Shown here in pieces: positions 34,772 through 44,067 of a DNA stretch of 64,000 nucleotides. Location: assembly GCA_017436845.1 (NCBI GenBank), contig JAFSCJ010000011.1:51638-115637 (forward strand). The letters run 5' to 3'. A program made the translations under genes and the position numbers. Source of the stretch: Muribaculaceae bacterium. Lineage in GTDB: Bacteria; Bacteroidota; Bacteroidia; Bacteroidales; Muribaculaceae. Position 1 is the stretch's first letter; each line of letters begins with the position of its first letter. The notes below the pieces were generated by a model, which ran no database searches, was not told the DNA's origin, and saw only the letters and a list, made by a program, of their open reading frames with translations.

Positions 34772-36001
34772 TTATAGGGTTATAGATGTTGAAAGCCCTA
34801 TATTAATAGAATTAATATTTCTTCGTTCTGTAGATTTGAAACCAATTCCGTAGGTCTTAGATGGGTTTATATATAATTCTTTTATAGATGTTTCATAGCC
34901 AATGTTTGCTCCTATTGAAAAATCGTTAGTAATACGCATTGAGATGTCAATATTAGCAATTCCGCCTATTGAATTGTTACTTACTGAAATTGCTTTTTCG
35001 TAAGATTTCAGTGAAAAATTTTGACTATATATACCTCCCGCTTCCATGTTAATGCTAATGATTTTATTGATATTGAAGCGATATCCAGGAGTTATTTGTA
35101 TTCTTATTTGATTTAATGGTGCTACATATATATTTATAGTTTCTTTGTCTATAAATATAGGTGATGATTGAAATGAAATAGTGGATGCCAATGATAGGTT
35201 ATTGAAAATTGGGGCATGCCACTTTAGCCCTGCTTCAAAACCAGGAGAAATGATTAAAGCAAAGTCGTTAAAATGGAATTTGTTTAGTGGAATAGAATAT
35301 GTATTAATTAATGATAGTGAATGGGAATTTTTATTTGGTGTATTAATATTATCAAAGTAATTGTCGATTTGTTTATTCTTCCATATAAGATTGCTAAATG
35401 TATAGCCGATTTGAGCTGATAGTATGCCTATTCCGGCTCCTGTGATAACATCTTTTGGAAGATGGCGTTGGTCTATGATGCGTTGCATTGCTATGGCAGA
35501 GGCAATAGAGTAGGCTCCTAATGAGTACCATGGAGATTTCCATCCAAGTTCGTAAGTTGTTATTGTTGCCCCGAGATATGCCCAAGCTGAATGCCCAGAA
35601 GGGAATGAACGCATATCGGAGCCGTCAGGTCTCAAGGAAGCGATGTTGTCTTTCATGAGAGAAACGCTCCCAGCCATGAGTAGCGTCGATATTGCTTGTG
35701 ATGTAGCCATTCGTTCCCATCCTGAATGAGTCGGTATCCCTATTGCTTTCATTGCCCAAGGAAAAACGATTGGCGCGTATTGTATAGCATCTACAGCTTT
35801 TGTGGTGTGGCTAAATTTTTGTGAAATTTCCCATTTATTGAAAGATCTATTTGATACGGCTCCAACTATTGTGAATGTAGCTCCAGCTGTAAATATGGAT
35901 AGTTGGTTGGTTTTGTGTGAAGTTATAGAGTCGTTGGCTCGCAATGTGGGGATAAATGCGAGTATAACAAGAAAAATAATATTTATTTTATTGTTTTTCA
36001 T
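34772..36001 (-). CDS. PAP2-family phosphatase with a C-terminal beta-rich domain
   Basis: A 409-residue protein with a signal peptide (about residues 1-22). Residues about 60-215 are a PAP2 domain: SFPSGHSAWAYLGA is the PSGH motif and RIIDQRHLPKDVITGAGIG the RxxxxxHxxxD motif; the first motif is modified to MKDNIASLRPDG. Residues about 230-409 form a series of amphipathic strands (INISMRITNDFSIGANIGYE, INSINIGLSTSITL) that resemble an outer-membrane barrel half and end in a hydrophobic residue. This makes it a likely lipid phosphatase with an unusual extension. It is unlike the shorter PAP2 at 1493-2284. Confidence 0.85.
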   Translation of the reverse strand: MKNNKINIIFLVILAFIPTLRANDSITSHKTNQLSIFTAGATFTIVGAVSNRSFNKWEISQKFSHTTKAVDAIQYAPIVFPWAMKAIGIPTHSGWERMATSQAISTLLMAGSVSLMKDNIASLRPDGSDMRSFPSGHSAWAYLGATITTYELGWKSPWYSLGAYSIASAIAMQRIIDQRHLPKDVITGAGIGILSAQIGYTFSNLIWKNKQIDNYFDNINTPNKNSHSLSLINTYSIPLNKFHFNDFALIISPGFEAGLKWHAPIFNNLSLASTISFQSSPIFIDKETINIYVAPLNQIRIQITPGYRFNINKIISINMEAGGIYSQNFSLKSYEKAISVSNNSIGGIANIDISMRITNDFSIGANIGYETSIKELYINPSKTYGIGFKSTERRNINSINIGLSTSITL

Positions 36002-36056
36002 TGACCTGACTTATTGGAGTACTAAATTACAATAAATCTTTTTATCATACACAGAA

Positions 36057-36091
36057 AATGAGTCGAGAAGGGATGCCCTTTTCGACTCATT
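36057..36091 (-). terminator. terminator after gdhA
   Basis: A 16-pair stem (36057-36072 with 36076-36091, one wobble) with a three-base loop, followed on the minus strand by TTTTCTGTG; it lies 21 bases past the gdhA stop. Confidence 0.85.
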
Positions 36092-36111
36092 ATGGTTAAT
36101 ACAGAGATTGT

Positions 36112-37449
36112 TTAAACAATACCTTGAGCCATCATAGCTTTAGCAACTTTCATGAAGCCGGCAACATTTGCTCCTTTAACATAGTTGATATATCCACCTT
36201 CTTCTTCTCCATAGATTTTGCATTGTTGGTGAATTTCAGCCATGATACTTTGCAATTTAGCATCTACTTCTTCTGCACTCCAAGATAGTTTTTGTGAGTT
36301 TTGAGCCATTTCAAGACCTGAAACAGATACACCACCGGCATTTGCTGCTTTACCTGGAGCATATAGTATTTTTGCATTGAGGAATTCTTTGATTGCTTCT
36401 GGTGTAGATGGCATATTTGCTCCTTCTGAAACTGCAAAACATCCGTTAGCAAGAAGAGTGCGAGCATCATCCCCATCAAGTTCATTTTGTGTAGCTGATG
36501 GCATTGCGATATCACACTTAACATGTTGCCATGGGCGCTCTCCGTCAAAATACTGACAATCATATTCTTCTGCAAATTCACGAATACGTCCGCGGTAAAT
36601 ATTCTTGAGTTTAAAGATGTATTCAAGTTGCTCTTCTGAAAGACCTTCTGGCACGTAGATAGAGCCGTTAGAATCGCTCATTGATACAACTTTTGCTCCA
36701 AGTTGGAGTAGCTTTTTTGCTGTATATGTTGCTACGTTTCCTGATCCTGAGATTGCGACTTTTTTGTCTTTGATGTCAATGCCTTTTGTCGCGAGCATGT
36801 TTAGCAAGAAATATACATTTCCGTAACCTGTTGCCTCTGGTCGTACAAGAGAACCTCCAAATTCACGTCCTTTACCGGTAAATGTTCCTGTGAACTCGTG
36901 TGTCATTTTTTTGTACATACCATACATATAACCCACTTCACGACCACCAACTCCTATATCTCCTGCAGGTACGTCGGTGTCAGGCCCAATGTGGCGCCAC
37001 AATTCTGTCATGAATGCTTGGCAGAAACGCATAACTTCCATGTCGCTTTTGCCTCGTGGAGAGAAATCTGATCCTCCTTTGCCTCCACCCATTGCGAGGG
37101 TTGTCAATGAGTTTTTGAATGTTTGTTCAAAAGCGAGGAATTTCAATATAGATTGGTTGACAGATGAGTGAAAACGGATACCTCCTTTATAAGGACCAAT
37201 AGCATTGTTATGTTGAATGCGGTAACCCATGTTGTTTTGAACTTTACCTTTGTCGTCAACCCATGATACGCGGAATGAATATATGCGGTCGGGAATGCAA
37301 AGGCGTTCTATTAAATTATATCGTTCAAATTCTGGATGTTCATTATATGTGTCTTCAATTGTTGTTAACACTTCTTCTACTGCCTGAATGTATTCAGGCT
37401 CATTTGGGAAACGACGTTTAAGGTCGTTGATTACATCGGTAGCTTTCAT
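36112..37449 (-). CDS. gdhA: NADP-specific glutamate dehydrogenase
   Basis: A 445-residue hexameric-type enzyme that makes glutamate from 2-oxoglutarate and ammonium. Visible are GPYKGGIRFH, the catalytic Lys in TTLAMGGGKGGSDFSP, the Asp in VPAGDIGVGGREVGYMYG, and the nucleotide-binding GSGNVATYTAKKL. The length and the C-terminal AANAGGVSVSGLEMAQNS segment are typical of the small NADP-dependent bacterial enzymes. A TAACTTTG promoter element lies 70 bases upstream. It stands alone, with a strong terminator. Confidence 0.96.
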   Translation of the reverse strand: MKATDVINDLKRRFPNEPEYIQAVEEVLTTIEDTYNEHPEFERYNLIERLCIPDRIYSFRVSWVDDKGKVQNNMGYRIQHNNAIGPYKGGIRFHSSVNQSILKFLAFEQTFKNSLTTLAMGGGKGGSDFSPRGKSDMEVMRFCQAFMTELWRHIGPDTDVPAGDIGVGGREVGYMYGMYKKMTHEFTGTFTGKGREFGGSLVRPEATGYGNVYFLLNMLATKGIDIKDKKVAISGSGNVATYTAKKLLQLGAKVVSMSDSNGSIYVPEGLSEEQLEYIFKLKNIYRGRIREFAEEYDCQYFDGERPWQHVKCDIAMPSATQNELDGDDARTLLANGCFAVSEGANMPSTPEAIKEFLNAKILYAPGKAANAGGVSVSGLEMAQNSQKLSWSAEEVDAKLQSIMAEIHQQCKIYGEEEGGYINYVKGANVAGFMKVAKAMMAQGIV

Positions 37450-37519
37450 AAATTAATCTATTATTGAGTTTTAATATAGATGATAAATCCCTGTAAAATT
37501 ATACCTTTTTAAGGTAATG

Positions 37520-37527
37520 CAAAGTTA
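37520..37527 (-). promoter_or_regulatory. -7 promoter element of gdhA
   Basis: TAACTTTG on the minus strand, with a TTTG-like box (37555-37552) about 24 bases upstream, slightly further than usual. Confidence 0.5.
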
Positions 37528-37643
37528 TAACTAATTTTGTTTTATTCCTAACAAATTTCAACTTTTTTGCTAAAAAAATTGATTATTTCTTTCGGGAGAC
37601 TGGTTTTTCTTGCTTTTTGCTATATTTTTCCGGTGCATTAAAT

Positions 37644-37676
37644 AAAAAGGTTACAAATTTAATTTGCAACCTTTTT
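37644..37676 (-). terminator. terminator after the M23 peptidase gene
   Basis: A 15-bp stem with one mismatch (37644-37658 with 37662-37676) and a three-base loop, followed by T-rich sequence on the minus strand, 26 bases past the stop codon. Confidence 0.8.
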
Positions 37677-37701
37677 ATAATATGGAAAGAAGTGTTTGTT
37701 G

Positions 37702-38682
37702 TTATCGAAGTCTTATTACTTGACCAATTTGTAATTTGCTTGTTGTTTTAAGTCCGTTTAGACGACAAAGTTGTTTTACGGATACGCCATTTCTAACAGC
37801 GATTTTGCTTAAACTATCTCCACGACGTATGCGATAGGTTGTGCCATTACCTTTGCTTTTTGTCTTGCTTGCTGCCGCAAATTGTTCTTTATGCTCTTCG
37901 CGATATTTAGCCATATATTGACGATTTGCTGCATCGGAATAATTGCGAGCTTTTTTGTAGGTACGTTTGTCAAACGTGTAAATATCAGTGTGGGTTGTTT
38001 GATTGCTGAAATCAAATATTGCTGCTGGATTGATTGGGATGCCCATGTAACGAGTCTCAAAGTGTAGGTGAGAGCCAAAACTGCGACCAGTGTTGCCTGC
38101 TAATCCGATAGGCTCGCCGGCTTTTACGTATTGATCTTCTTTTACCAAGAATTTTGATAAGTGACCATATACGGTTTCAAGTCCGTTTTCGTGACGCACA
38201 ATTATGTAATAGCCATATCCTCTGCGCTCATAATTAGTCAAACGAATTTTTCCATTAAATGCAGAGCGTATAGTGTCGCCTGTAATTGCTTTGATGTCAA
38301 TTCCTTTATGTTCACGACGGAATCGACGACGATAGCCATAGTTTGATGTAACATATCCAGGGTGAGGCATTGAGAATACTGATACGTCAATGTCTTTTGT
38401 GTCGGGAACAATTGCGTTTCCATAAGGATTTACACGTTTGCTATCCCACCCTTCGGTGTAAATATCAATTTCAGGCTCTATATCTTCTTCATTAAGGAGG
38501 CCTTCAAGAAATTGTTCGGTGTCTTCAACTTTAATTTGGTTACCTATGTTTGCTTGACTTGCAATCAGATCGCGATGCACTGCTGCATGAGATGCAGGTA
38601 CTTTAAATTCTTGTGCACTGGTTGCAAAGTAGCCACCTATGATTGCAAATAATGATATTGATATTTTTTGAGTTAATGTCAT
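37702..38682 (-). CDS. M23-family peptidoglycan endopeptidase with LysM domain
   Basis: A 326-residue exported protein. A signal peptide (to about residue 23, TSAQ) is followed by an M23 metallopeptidase domain, with GYVTSNYGYRRRFRREHKGIDI (zinc ligands His and Asp), the strand YYIIVRHENGLETVYGHLSKF and the second zinc pair in SFGSHLHFETRYMG. A C-terminal LysM domain (TYRIRRGDSLSKIAVRNGVSVKQLCRLNG) binds glycan strands. Such enzymes cut peptide cross-links during growth or division. It precedes its own terminator and is 15 bases after ndk in the same orientation. Confidence 0.92.
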   Translation of the reverse strand: MTLTQKISISLFAIIGGYFATSAQEFKVPASHAAVHRDLIASQANIGNQIKVEDTEQFLEGLLNEEDIEPEIDIYTEGWDSKRVNPYGNAIVPDTKDIDVSVFSMPHPGYVTSNYGYRRRFRREHKGIDIKAITGDTIRSAFNGKIRLTNYERRGYGYYIIVRHENGLETVYGHLSKFLVKEDQYVKAGEPIGLAGNTGRSFGSHLHFETRYMGIPINPAAIFDFSNQTTHTDIYTFDKRTYKKARNYSDAANRQYMAKYREEHKEQFAAASKTKSKGNGTTYRIRRGDSLSKIAVRNGVSVKQLCRLNGLKTTSKLQIGQVIRLR

Positions 38683-38697
38683 TTTTTTATAAAAGTA

Positions 38698-39159
38698 TTA
38701 ATGTTCATCGGGAGCATATATGAATTCAATTGAACGAGAAGTGTAATCAAATATTTCTTCAGGTTTAAAGAATCGCTTGATTTCAATTTCAGCATTTTCA
38801 ACACTGTCAGATGCGTGAATAATATTTTCTTGCGAGCTTACACTGAAATCACCACGTATTGTTCCCGATACTGCATTACGACCGTTGGTCGATCCTGTCA
38901 TCATTCTAACCACATTTACAGCATCTGTCCCTTTTATGCATACAACAATGACGGGAGTTGCCATCATTGATGCTAATATCCAAGGAAAAAATGGACGATC
39001 AACCAAATGGGCATAATGTTCACGAAGAATATCTTCTCCCAATTGCATCATTTTCAGACCTGCAATATTAAGCCCTTTGCGTTGAAAACGAGTTATTATT
39101 TCGCCTATTAGACCGCGTTCAACTGCCGATGGCTTTATGATTACTAAAGTCTGTTCCAT
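38698..39159 (-). CDS. ndk: nucleoside diphosphate kinase
   Basis: A 153-residue enzyme (from ATG 39159, MEQTLVIIKPSAVERG); a longer reading frame from 39186 adds nine residues absent from the family. It moves phosphate between NTPs and NDPs. Catalytic His is in NIIHASDSVENAEIEI, and the substrate site shows TLVIIKPSAVERGLIGEII and MMTGSTNGRNAVSGTIRGDF. The length fits the family. Expected to be cytoplasmic and constitutive. Confidence 0.93.
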   Translation of the reverse strand: MEQTLVIIKPSAVERGLIGEIITRFQRKGLNIAGLKMMQLGEDILREHYAHLVDRPFFPWILASMMATPVIVVCIKGTDAVNVVRMMTGSTNGRNAVSGTIRGDFSVSSQENIIHASDSVENAEIEIKRFFKPEEIFDYTSRSIEFIYAPDEH

Positions 39160-39332
39160 GAAATGTTTTGTGTTAGGTTGTTTCAAAAATCCCTCAAAAT
39201 TACAATAAATCAGGCGATTAACGAAAATGCGAAATGGTAAATTTTGCTAATAGTTGTATTAATTCGAATATTTTAGGTGTTAATCGTCAGATTATTAATG
39301 GATTATGCTAAAATATGTTTTAAAACATATTT

Positions 39333-41423
39333 TTAGCTGATGCGTCCCCAATCGATTGTTTTATTGAATATTAACGCTAATTGTTGGTGTAGAATTACAT
39401 TTTCTGGATGACTTAATGTCGGGTCTTTGTCTAACAACATTTCGGCAGTGTCGCGTGCCAATTGGATTATTTGACCGTCAGTAGCAAGATTTGCTATGCG
39501 CAGATTTATCGCAATGCCACTTTGCATAGTACCTTCCATATCGCCAGGTCCTCGCATTTTTAAATCGGCTTCGGCAATAAGAAAGCCATCGGTAGTTGAT
39601 GTCATAATCTCCAATCGTTTGCGTGTGTCAGAGGCAATCTTGTGCTTGGTCATTAAAATGCAATAACTTTGACCCTCTCCACGTCCTACACGACCACGCA
39701 ATTGGTGTAGTTGAGATAGCCCAAATCGTTCGGCATTTTCAATCAACATTGTTGTTGCGTTAGGTACGTTTACTCCGACCTCAATAACCGTTGTCGCTAC
39801 TAAAATGTCGGCTTGGTGAGATGCGAAAAGGGACATCTGATAATCCTTTTCTGATGGTTTCATCTTACCATGAACGTAAGCTACTTTGTATTGAGGAAAT
39901 GTTTCGCGTATAAGTTCATAACCCTCTTCAAGGCATCTAAGATCAAGTTTTTCGTTTTCTTGTATAAGTGGATACACAATATATATCTGTCTTCCTTCTT
40001 TGAGTTGTCGTCCAATGTGTTTATATACATCAAGACGCTGATTGTCAAATCGTAATGCGGTGGTGATGGGTTTTCTTCCGGGAGGTAGTTCGTCGATAAC
40101 CGAGACGTCAAGGTCTCCATAAACTGTCATAGCAAGAGTGCGTGGAATGGGAGTTGCTGTCATTACCAAAACGTGTGGAGGAGTGATGTTTTTGCCCCAT
40201 AATCGAGCGCGTTGTGCAACACCAAATCGGTGTTGCTCGTCAATGACTACAAATCCTAAATTTTTAAATTTGACATTATCTTCAATGACAGCATGAGTCC
40301 CTATGAGAATATGTAATGCTCCATCCTCAAGTTGTGAATGAATGGTGTCGCGTTCTTTTTTGCGAGTCGAACCTGTGAGTAGTTTGACATTTATCCCAAT
40401 CGGAGCAACGAGTTGGGTTATCGTTTCAAAATGTTGTGTTGCGAGGATTTCAGTTGGTGCCATCAAACATGCTTGTGTATTGTTGTCTAAAGCAATCAGC
40501 ATACACAATAGAGCGACAAGTGTTTTCCCACTACCCACATCGCCTTGGAGTAATCTGTTCATTTGTCGTCCCGAACCCATGTCAGCTCTTATCTCTTTAA
40601 TTACTCGTTTTTGTGCGCCTGTTAGTTCAAAGGGAAGACATTCGCTATAAAAAGAGTTGAAGAAATGACCTATGCGAGGAAATCTAAATCCGTTAAGGGA
40701 TGCAGATCTGCGTCGTGAGTATCTCAGTATGTTTAGCTGTATATAAAACAATTCCTCAAATTTAAGTCTTAGTTTGGCTCGTTGTAATGTTTGGTTGTCC
40801 TTTGGATTATGTATGTTAACCAAAGCATCGCGCAATGGCATTAGATGAAGCTGGTCAATAATTGATTGTGGAAGTGTTTCTGAAATGCGAGGGCTTGAGG
40901 AGAGGATAGTTTGAGCAAGAGTGAAAAGTGTTTTTGAGCCTATTCCTTTGTTGCGCAAGGTTTCAGTTAGTGGATATACGCCTCTGAGCCCCTGTATAGC
41001 TCCAATGGATGAAGGCGAATCCACTTCAGGGTGTACCATGCTCCAACGCCCATTAAATTCTGAGGGCTTGGCAAATAATATATATTCGTTGCCTATGTGG
41101 TAGGTGTCTTTTAACTGTTTGATGCGTCTAAACCACACAACCTCAATGGTCCCTGTCCCGTCGGTAAATAGTCCTACAAGACGAGTTTTTGCACCTTCTC
41201 CCTGTGTAGTGAAAGAGATAAAATGTCCACGTATTTGTATTGCCGGCATTTCTCCTGATAGGGATTTGATGGTGTAAATTGTTGATCGATCGACATAGTG
41301 AGAGGGGAAATGAAATAGCATGTCATAATAGGACTTTATGCCAAGTTGTTTTTCCAACAATTCGGCACGCTTGGGTCCAACGCCTTTCAAATATTTTATG
41401 TCGGTATTGCGTAATCGATTCAT
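39333..41423 (-). CDS. recG: ATP-dependent DNA helicase RecG
   Basis: A 696-residue branched-DNA helicase acting at stalled forks and recombination intermediates. An N-terminal helix-hairpin-helix/OB wedge domain (YLKGVGPKRAELL) is followed by helicase domains: LQGDVGSGKTLVALL (Walker A), VIDEQHRFGVAQR (DEQH variant of the DEAH box), MTATPIPRTLA, and GRVGRGEGQSYCIL. Full family length (about 695). Its start overlaps ispD by 4 bases. Confidence 0.97.
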   Translation of the reverse strand: MNRLRNTDIKYLKGVGPKRAELLEKQLGIKSYYDMLFHFPSHYVDRSTIYTIKSLSGEMPAIQIRGHFISFTTQGEGAKTRLVGLFTDGTGTIEVVWFRRIKQLKDTYHIGNEYILFAKPSEFNGRWSMVHPEVDSPSSIGAIQGLRGVYPLTETLRNKGIGSKTLFTLAQTILSSSPRISETLPQSIIDQLHLMPLRDALVNIHNPKDNQTLQRAKLRLKFEELFYIQLNILRYSRRRSASLNGFRFPRIGHFFNSFYSECLPFELTGAQKRVIKEIRADMGSGRQMNRLLQGDVGSGKTLVALLCMLIALDNNTQACLMAPTEILATQHFETITQLVAPIGINVKLLTGSTRKKERDTIHSQLEDGALHILIGTHAVIEDNVKFKNLGFVVIDEQHRFGVAQRARLWGKNITPPHVLVMTATPIPRTLAMTVYGDLDVSVIDELPPGRKPITTALRFDNQRLDVYKHIGRQLKEGRQIYIVYPLIQENEKLDLRCLEEGYELIRETFPQYKVAYVHGKMKPSEKDYQMSLFASHQADILVATTVIEVGVNVPNATTMLIENAERFGLSQLHQLRGRVGRGEGQSYCILMTKHKIASDTRKRLEIMTSTTDGFLIAEADLKMRGPGDMEGTMQSGIAINLRIANLATDGQIIQLARDTAEMLLDKDPTLSHPENVILHQQLALIFNKTIDWGRIS

Positions 41424-42115
41424 TTCGTATTCATGTATATTGATGCTATATCAATATCGTGAGGCATTGTGATTTTTATGTTGCGATAATCGCCATCAAC
41501 AAGAGAAATATCGTCAAAACCTGCAGCTACCATTACCGATGCGTCATCAGTAAAATCCGATTGGTAAGGTAGAGAATATGCTTGTATTAATTTATTGGCT
41601 TGGAATGCTTGAGGCGTCTGTACGGCTCGGTATAAAGAACGATCGGTAGGAGTGGATGTCCCATTGGGCTTTAAGATGCGTAAAGAGTCGGTTACCGGAG
41701 TTACAGGAATTGCTCCTGATGTATTTTTTGCCCCATCAATTACTCGATTGATTAGCTCGTTGTTGATAATTGGTCTTGCCCCGTCGTGAACTGTGATGAT
41801 ACTATTGGGGGTGATCTCTGCGTCTATTTGATTTAAAGCATTTTTTACCGATTGCCAACGTGAGTCTCCTCCTATGGCGATCTGTGGCGATTTGAAACTG
41901 TAGTTATCGCATAGTTCTTCCCAGTAATCAATAAAATTATTACTCAATACAATGATTATTGTGGATTTGGGTAATGCCTGACGCATGCGCTCAATAGTGT
42001 GCATAAGTACTGGTTTGCCATTTAACAAGCAAAACTGCTTAGGGATGTCGGCTCCAAAACGGCTACCACTTCCAGCGGCGACAATTATATTGAAAATCTG
42101 ATGCTCTTGTTTCAT
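41420..42115 (-). CDS. ispD: 2-C-methyl-D-erythritol 4-phosphate cytidylyltransferase
   Basis: A 231-residue enzyme of the non-mevalonate isoprenoid pathway. Motifs: NIIVAAGSGSRFGADIPKQF (nucleotide-binding, with the key Lys), LMHTIERM, TVHDGARPII (metal-binding Asp), VTPVTDSLR and DDASVMVAAG (substrate-binding). Length standard. A TATCTTTG element ends 5 bases before the ATG, so its mRNA may be leaderless. It is followed by recG with a 4-base overlap. Confidence 0.95.
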   Translation of the reverse strand: MKQEHQIFNIIVAAGSGSRFGADIPKQFCLLNGKPVLMHTIERMRQALPKSTIIIVLSNNFIDYWEELCDNYSFKSPQIAIGGDSRWQSVKNALNQIDAEITPNSIITVHDGARPIINNELINRVIDGAKNTSGAIPVTPVTDSLRILKPNGTSTPTDRSLYRAVQTPQAFQANKLIQAYSLPYQSDFTDDASVMVAAGFDDISLVDGDYRNIKITMPHDIDIASIYMNTK

Positions 42116-42153
42116 ATTTACAAAGATAATGATTTTACTTCGATTTCTCGAAA

Positions 42154-42798
42154 TTAGTCGGCAAGTAGTGATAGTGCAATGCTTCTGCCCACAAGGTCGC
42201 CAATTAAATCTTGTGGTTCTTCGGGGGATATTTGTTTGTTTAATACGGAGATAAGAGGAGTATCGATTTTTGCAAATTGTCGAATGTTATTTAGTGCGAT
42301 ATATGCATCTTCGAGATATGGTGAATGGGGTGAATCCCCTCCTATTTTGGTATAGTAATAATATAGCATTGAAGCAATATAGCGAGTGATTGTCTCAACG
42401 TGAGCTTTGTCGAATTCCTCAGACTGTGGATTGGATGCTGTTAGAATATTTATCCATGAAAACAGGGCAGTAGTGTAGATTGACAGTAGCGATTGATCAA
42501 TGTTGTTGCTCTTGTTGTTGTCAATTGAAATTTGTAGGATTGCACCTATTGAGGTTGCATAGGCATCTTGAAAATTGCCCATTGCGGCAAGTGCTCCGCA
42601 ATGGCATGATGCGGCAATAGCCATGACATTAATCTCGTCGGTTGTTGGCTGTTGGTTATTCATATTTGCCGACCAATGCTCATATGCTTTAGCAAGTGCT
42701 TCGCCTGATAACATTACGGCATCTTCAATTGCACCTTGCTCAAGCAATCCATTTGTCTCCTTAATATTCTCTAAGATATGCGATAAAGACTGTTTCAT
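42154..42798 (-). CDS. alpha-helical protein of unknown function
   Basis: A 214-residue, wholly soluble-looking and mostly helical protein with no signal peptide. The sequence alternates helices of about 20-30 residues (HILENIKETNGLLEQGAIEDAV, the AYEHWSANMNN segment, DQSLLSIYTTALFSWINI) without the canonical spacing of TPR or HEAT repeats, although the pattern is compatible with a TPR-like fold. No family is recognised. Its TAATTTTG promoter element (42811-42804) ends 5 bases before the ATG, so the message may be leaderless. It is followed by ispD after 38 bases. Confidence 0.65.
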   Translation of the reverse strand: MKQSLSHILENIKETNGLLEQGAIEDAVMLSGEALAKAYEHWSANMNNQQPTTDEINVMAIAASCHCGALAAMGNFQDAYATSIGAILQISIDNNKSNNIDQSLLSIYTTALFSWINILTASNPQSEEFDKAHVETITRYIASMLYYYYTKIGGDSPHSPYLEDAYIALNNIRQFAKIDTPLISVLNKQISPEEPQDLIGDLVGRSIALSLLAD

Positions 42799-42896
42799 AT
42801 CTGCAAAATTAATTATTTGAATGGAAATAATATAAATTTAGTAGATGTAGATCTGTTTATGTTGAAAAAAATAATTGGAGAAAAAATGTTTTCTGA

Positions 42897-42928
42897 TTGT
42901 GCATTGTGCGTTAAATTTCTTAACTTTG
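42897..42928 (+). promoter_or_regulatory. promoter of the pyrBI leader
   Basis: TTG (42897-42899), a 21-base spacer and TAACTTTG (42921-42928), the same arrangement as at metA. The predicted start near 42933 is about 14 bases before the leader ATG. Confidence 0.65.
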
Positions 42929-42946
42929 CAGAAAACAACAACGATA

Positions 42947-43057
42947 ATGAATTTTCAATATCGACATAATAACGATATGTTTCGACGTCGAGTTGATGCG
43001 ATGTCGCATCACGCGACATTAAAAAGTGTTGTAAAAGAGATAATTAAGCCTGTATAA
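42947..43057 (+). CDS. 36-residue leader peptide upstream of pyrB
   Basis: Begins at ATG 42947, 36 residues (MNFQYRHNND, then a basic stretch FRRRVD and SHHATLKSVVKEI), ending TAA at 43055-43057. It lies close behind a well-matched promoter, and its stop codon lies inside the first arm of the terminator at 43046-43087. There is no own promoter for pyrB after the terminator. This is the geometry of pyrBI-type attenuation, in which ribosomes translating the leader close behind polymerase prevent terminator formation. The reading frame extends upstream to 42875 without a plausible start after the promoter. A free-standing small protein is the alternative. Confidence 0.6.
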   Translation: MNFQYRHNNDMFRRRVDAMSHHATLKSVVKEIIKPV

Positions 43058-43087
43058 CCCCCAAATGGGTGTTTTCGGGCTTTTTTT
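43046..43087 (+). terminator. attenuator terminator before pyrB
   Basis: AAGCC (43046-43050) pairs with GGCTT (43078-43082), with an inner ACCC/GGGT (43057-43060 with 43067-43070), followed by seven T. The leader stop codon overlaps its left arm. The stem is modest in strength but GC-rich near the loop. Confidence 0.65.
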
Positions 43088-43136
43088 GTAGCAAATAAAT
43101 TAATTAAATAATAACCCTTAAAGTCATTTTCAAGCA

Positions 43137-44054
43137 ATGAATAGTAACAGCCTTGTTTCAATCTCCGATGTAAATAAAGAGGAGATACTGCGCTTGCTTG
43201 AGCAGGCTCGATATTTCGAGGAAAACCCAAATCACAAAATCCTTGATGGAAAAGTTGTGGCTACGTTGTTTTTTGAGCCATCGACACGCACAAGATTGAG
43301 TTTTGAAACAGCAGTAAATCGTTTAGGCGGTCGTGTGATAGGATTTTCTGATGCAAGTACCACCAGCTCGTCAAAAGGTGAAACACTCAAAGACACCATA
43401 AAAATGGTGAGTAACTATGTGGATCTCATTATCATGCGCCATTATCTTGAAGGGGCTGCACGATATGCAAGTGAGGTAACAGATACTCCTGTAATCAATG
43501 CCGGAGATGGGGCTAATCAGCATCCTACTCAGACGATGCTTGACTTGTATTCGATTTATAAGACACAGGGCACGCTTGAAAATTTGACAATTACAATGGT
43601 GGGCGACTTGAAGTATGGTCGCACAGTACATTCATTGTTAATGGCGATGCGCTATTTCAACCCAACATTCCGTTTTGTCGCATGTAAAGAATTACAAATG
43701 CCTGCAGAATATAAAGACTTCTGTGATAAGAATGGCATAGCCTATAGCGAACATACTGATTTTTCTGCTGATGTGATAAATTCATCAGATATTATTTATA
43801 TGACACGTGTACAGCGCGAGCGCTTCACGGACATTATGGAGTATGAGAAGGTGAAGGATTTATATACATTACACAATGCTATGTTAGATGGCTCACGTGA
43901 TAATTTGCGTATCCTCCATCCGCTACCACGTGTTAATGAAATAGATTATGATGTCGATGATAATCCTAAGGCCTATTATTTTCAACAGGCTCAAAATGGG
44001 CTATATGCTCGCCAAGCAATTATATGCAAGGCATTAGGTATTGATATAAAATAA
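43137..44054 (+). CDS. pyrB: aspartate carbamoyltransferase, catalytic subunit
   Basis: A 305-residue enzyme that makes carbamoyl aspartate, the committed step of pyrimidine synthesis. The carbamoyl phosphate motif [12 protein letters not shown] and the central [18 protein letters not shown] and [15 protein letters not shown], as well as [15 protein letters not shown] near the C-terminus, are diagnostic. It is followed after 14 bases by the regulatory subunit gene, and preceded by a leader peptide with attenuator, which suggests control by pyrimidine supply. Confidence 0.97.
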   Translation: MNSNSLVSISDVNKEEILRLLEQARYFEENPNHKILDGKVVATLFFEPSTRTRLSFETAVNRLGGRVIGFSDASTTSSSKGETLKDTIKMVSNYVDLIIMRHYLEGAARYASEVTDTPVINAGDGANQHPTQTMLDLYSIYKTQGTLENLTITMVGDLKYGRTVHSLLMAMRYFNPTFRFVACKELQMPAEYKDFCDKNGIAYSEHTDFSADVINSSDIIYMTRVQRERFTDIMEYEKVKDLYTLHNAMLDGSRDNLRILHPLPRVNEIDYDVDDNPKAYYFQQAQNGLYARQAIICKALGIDIK

Positions 44055-44067
44055 AGGAGGACGTGAG

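Noticed and set aside
42875..43057. 60-residue reading frame containing the pyrB leader peptide
   Set aside because: Its start lies before the promoter at 42897-42928, so only the inner ATG at 42947 can be on the transcript; I report the 36-residue form.
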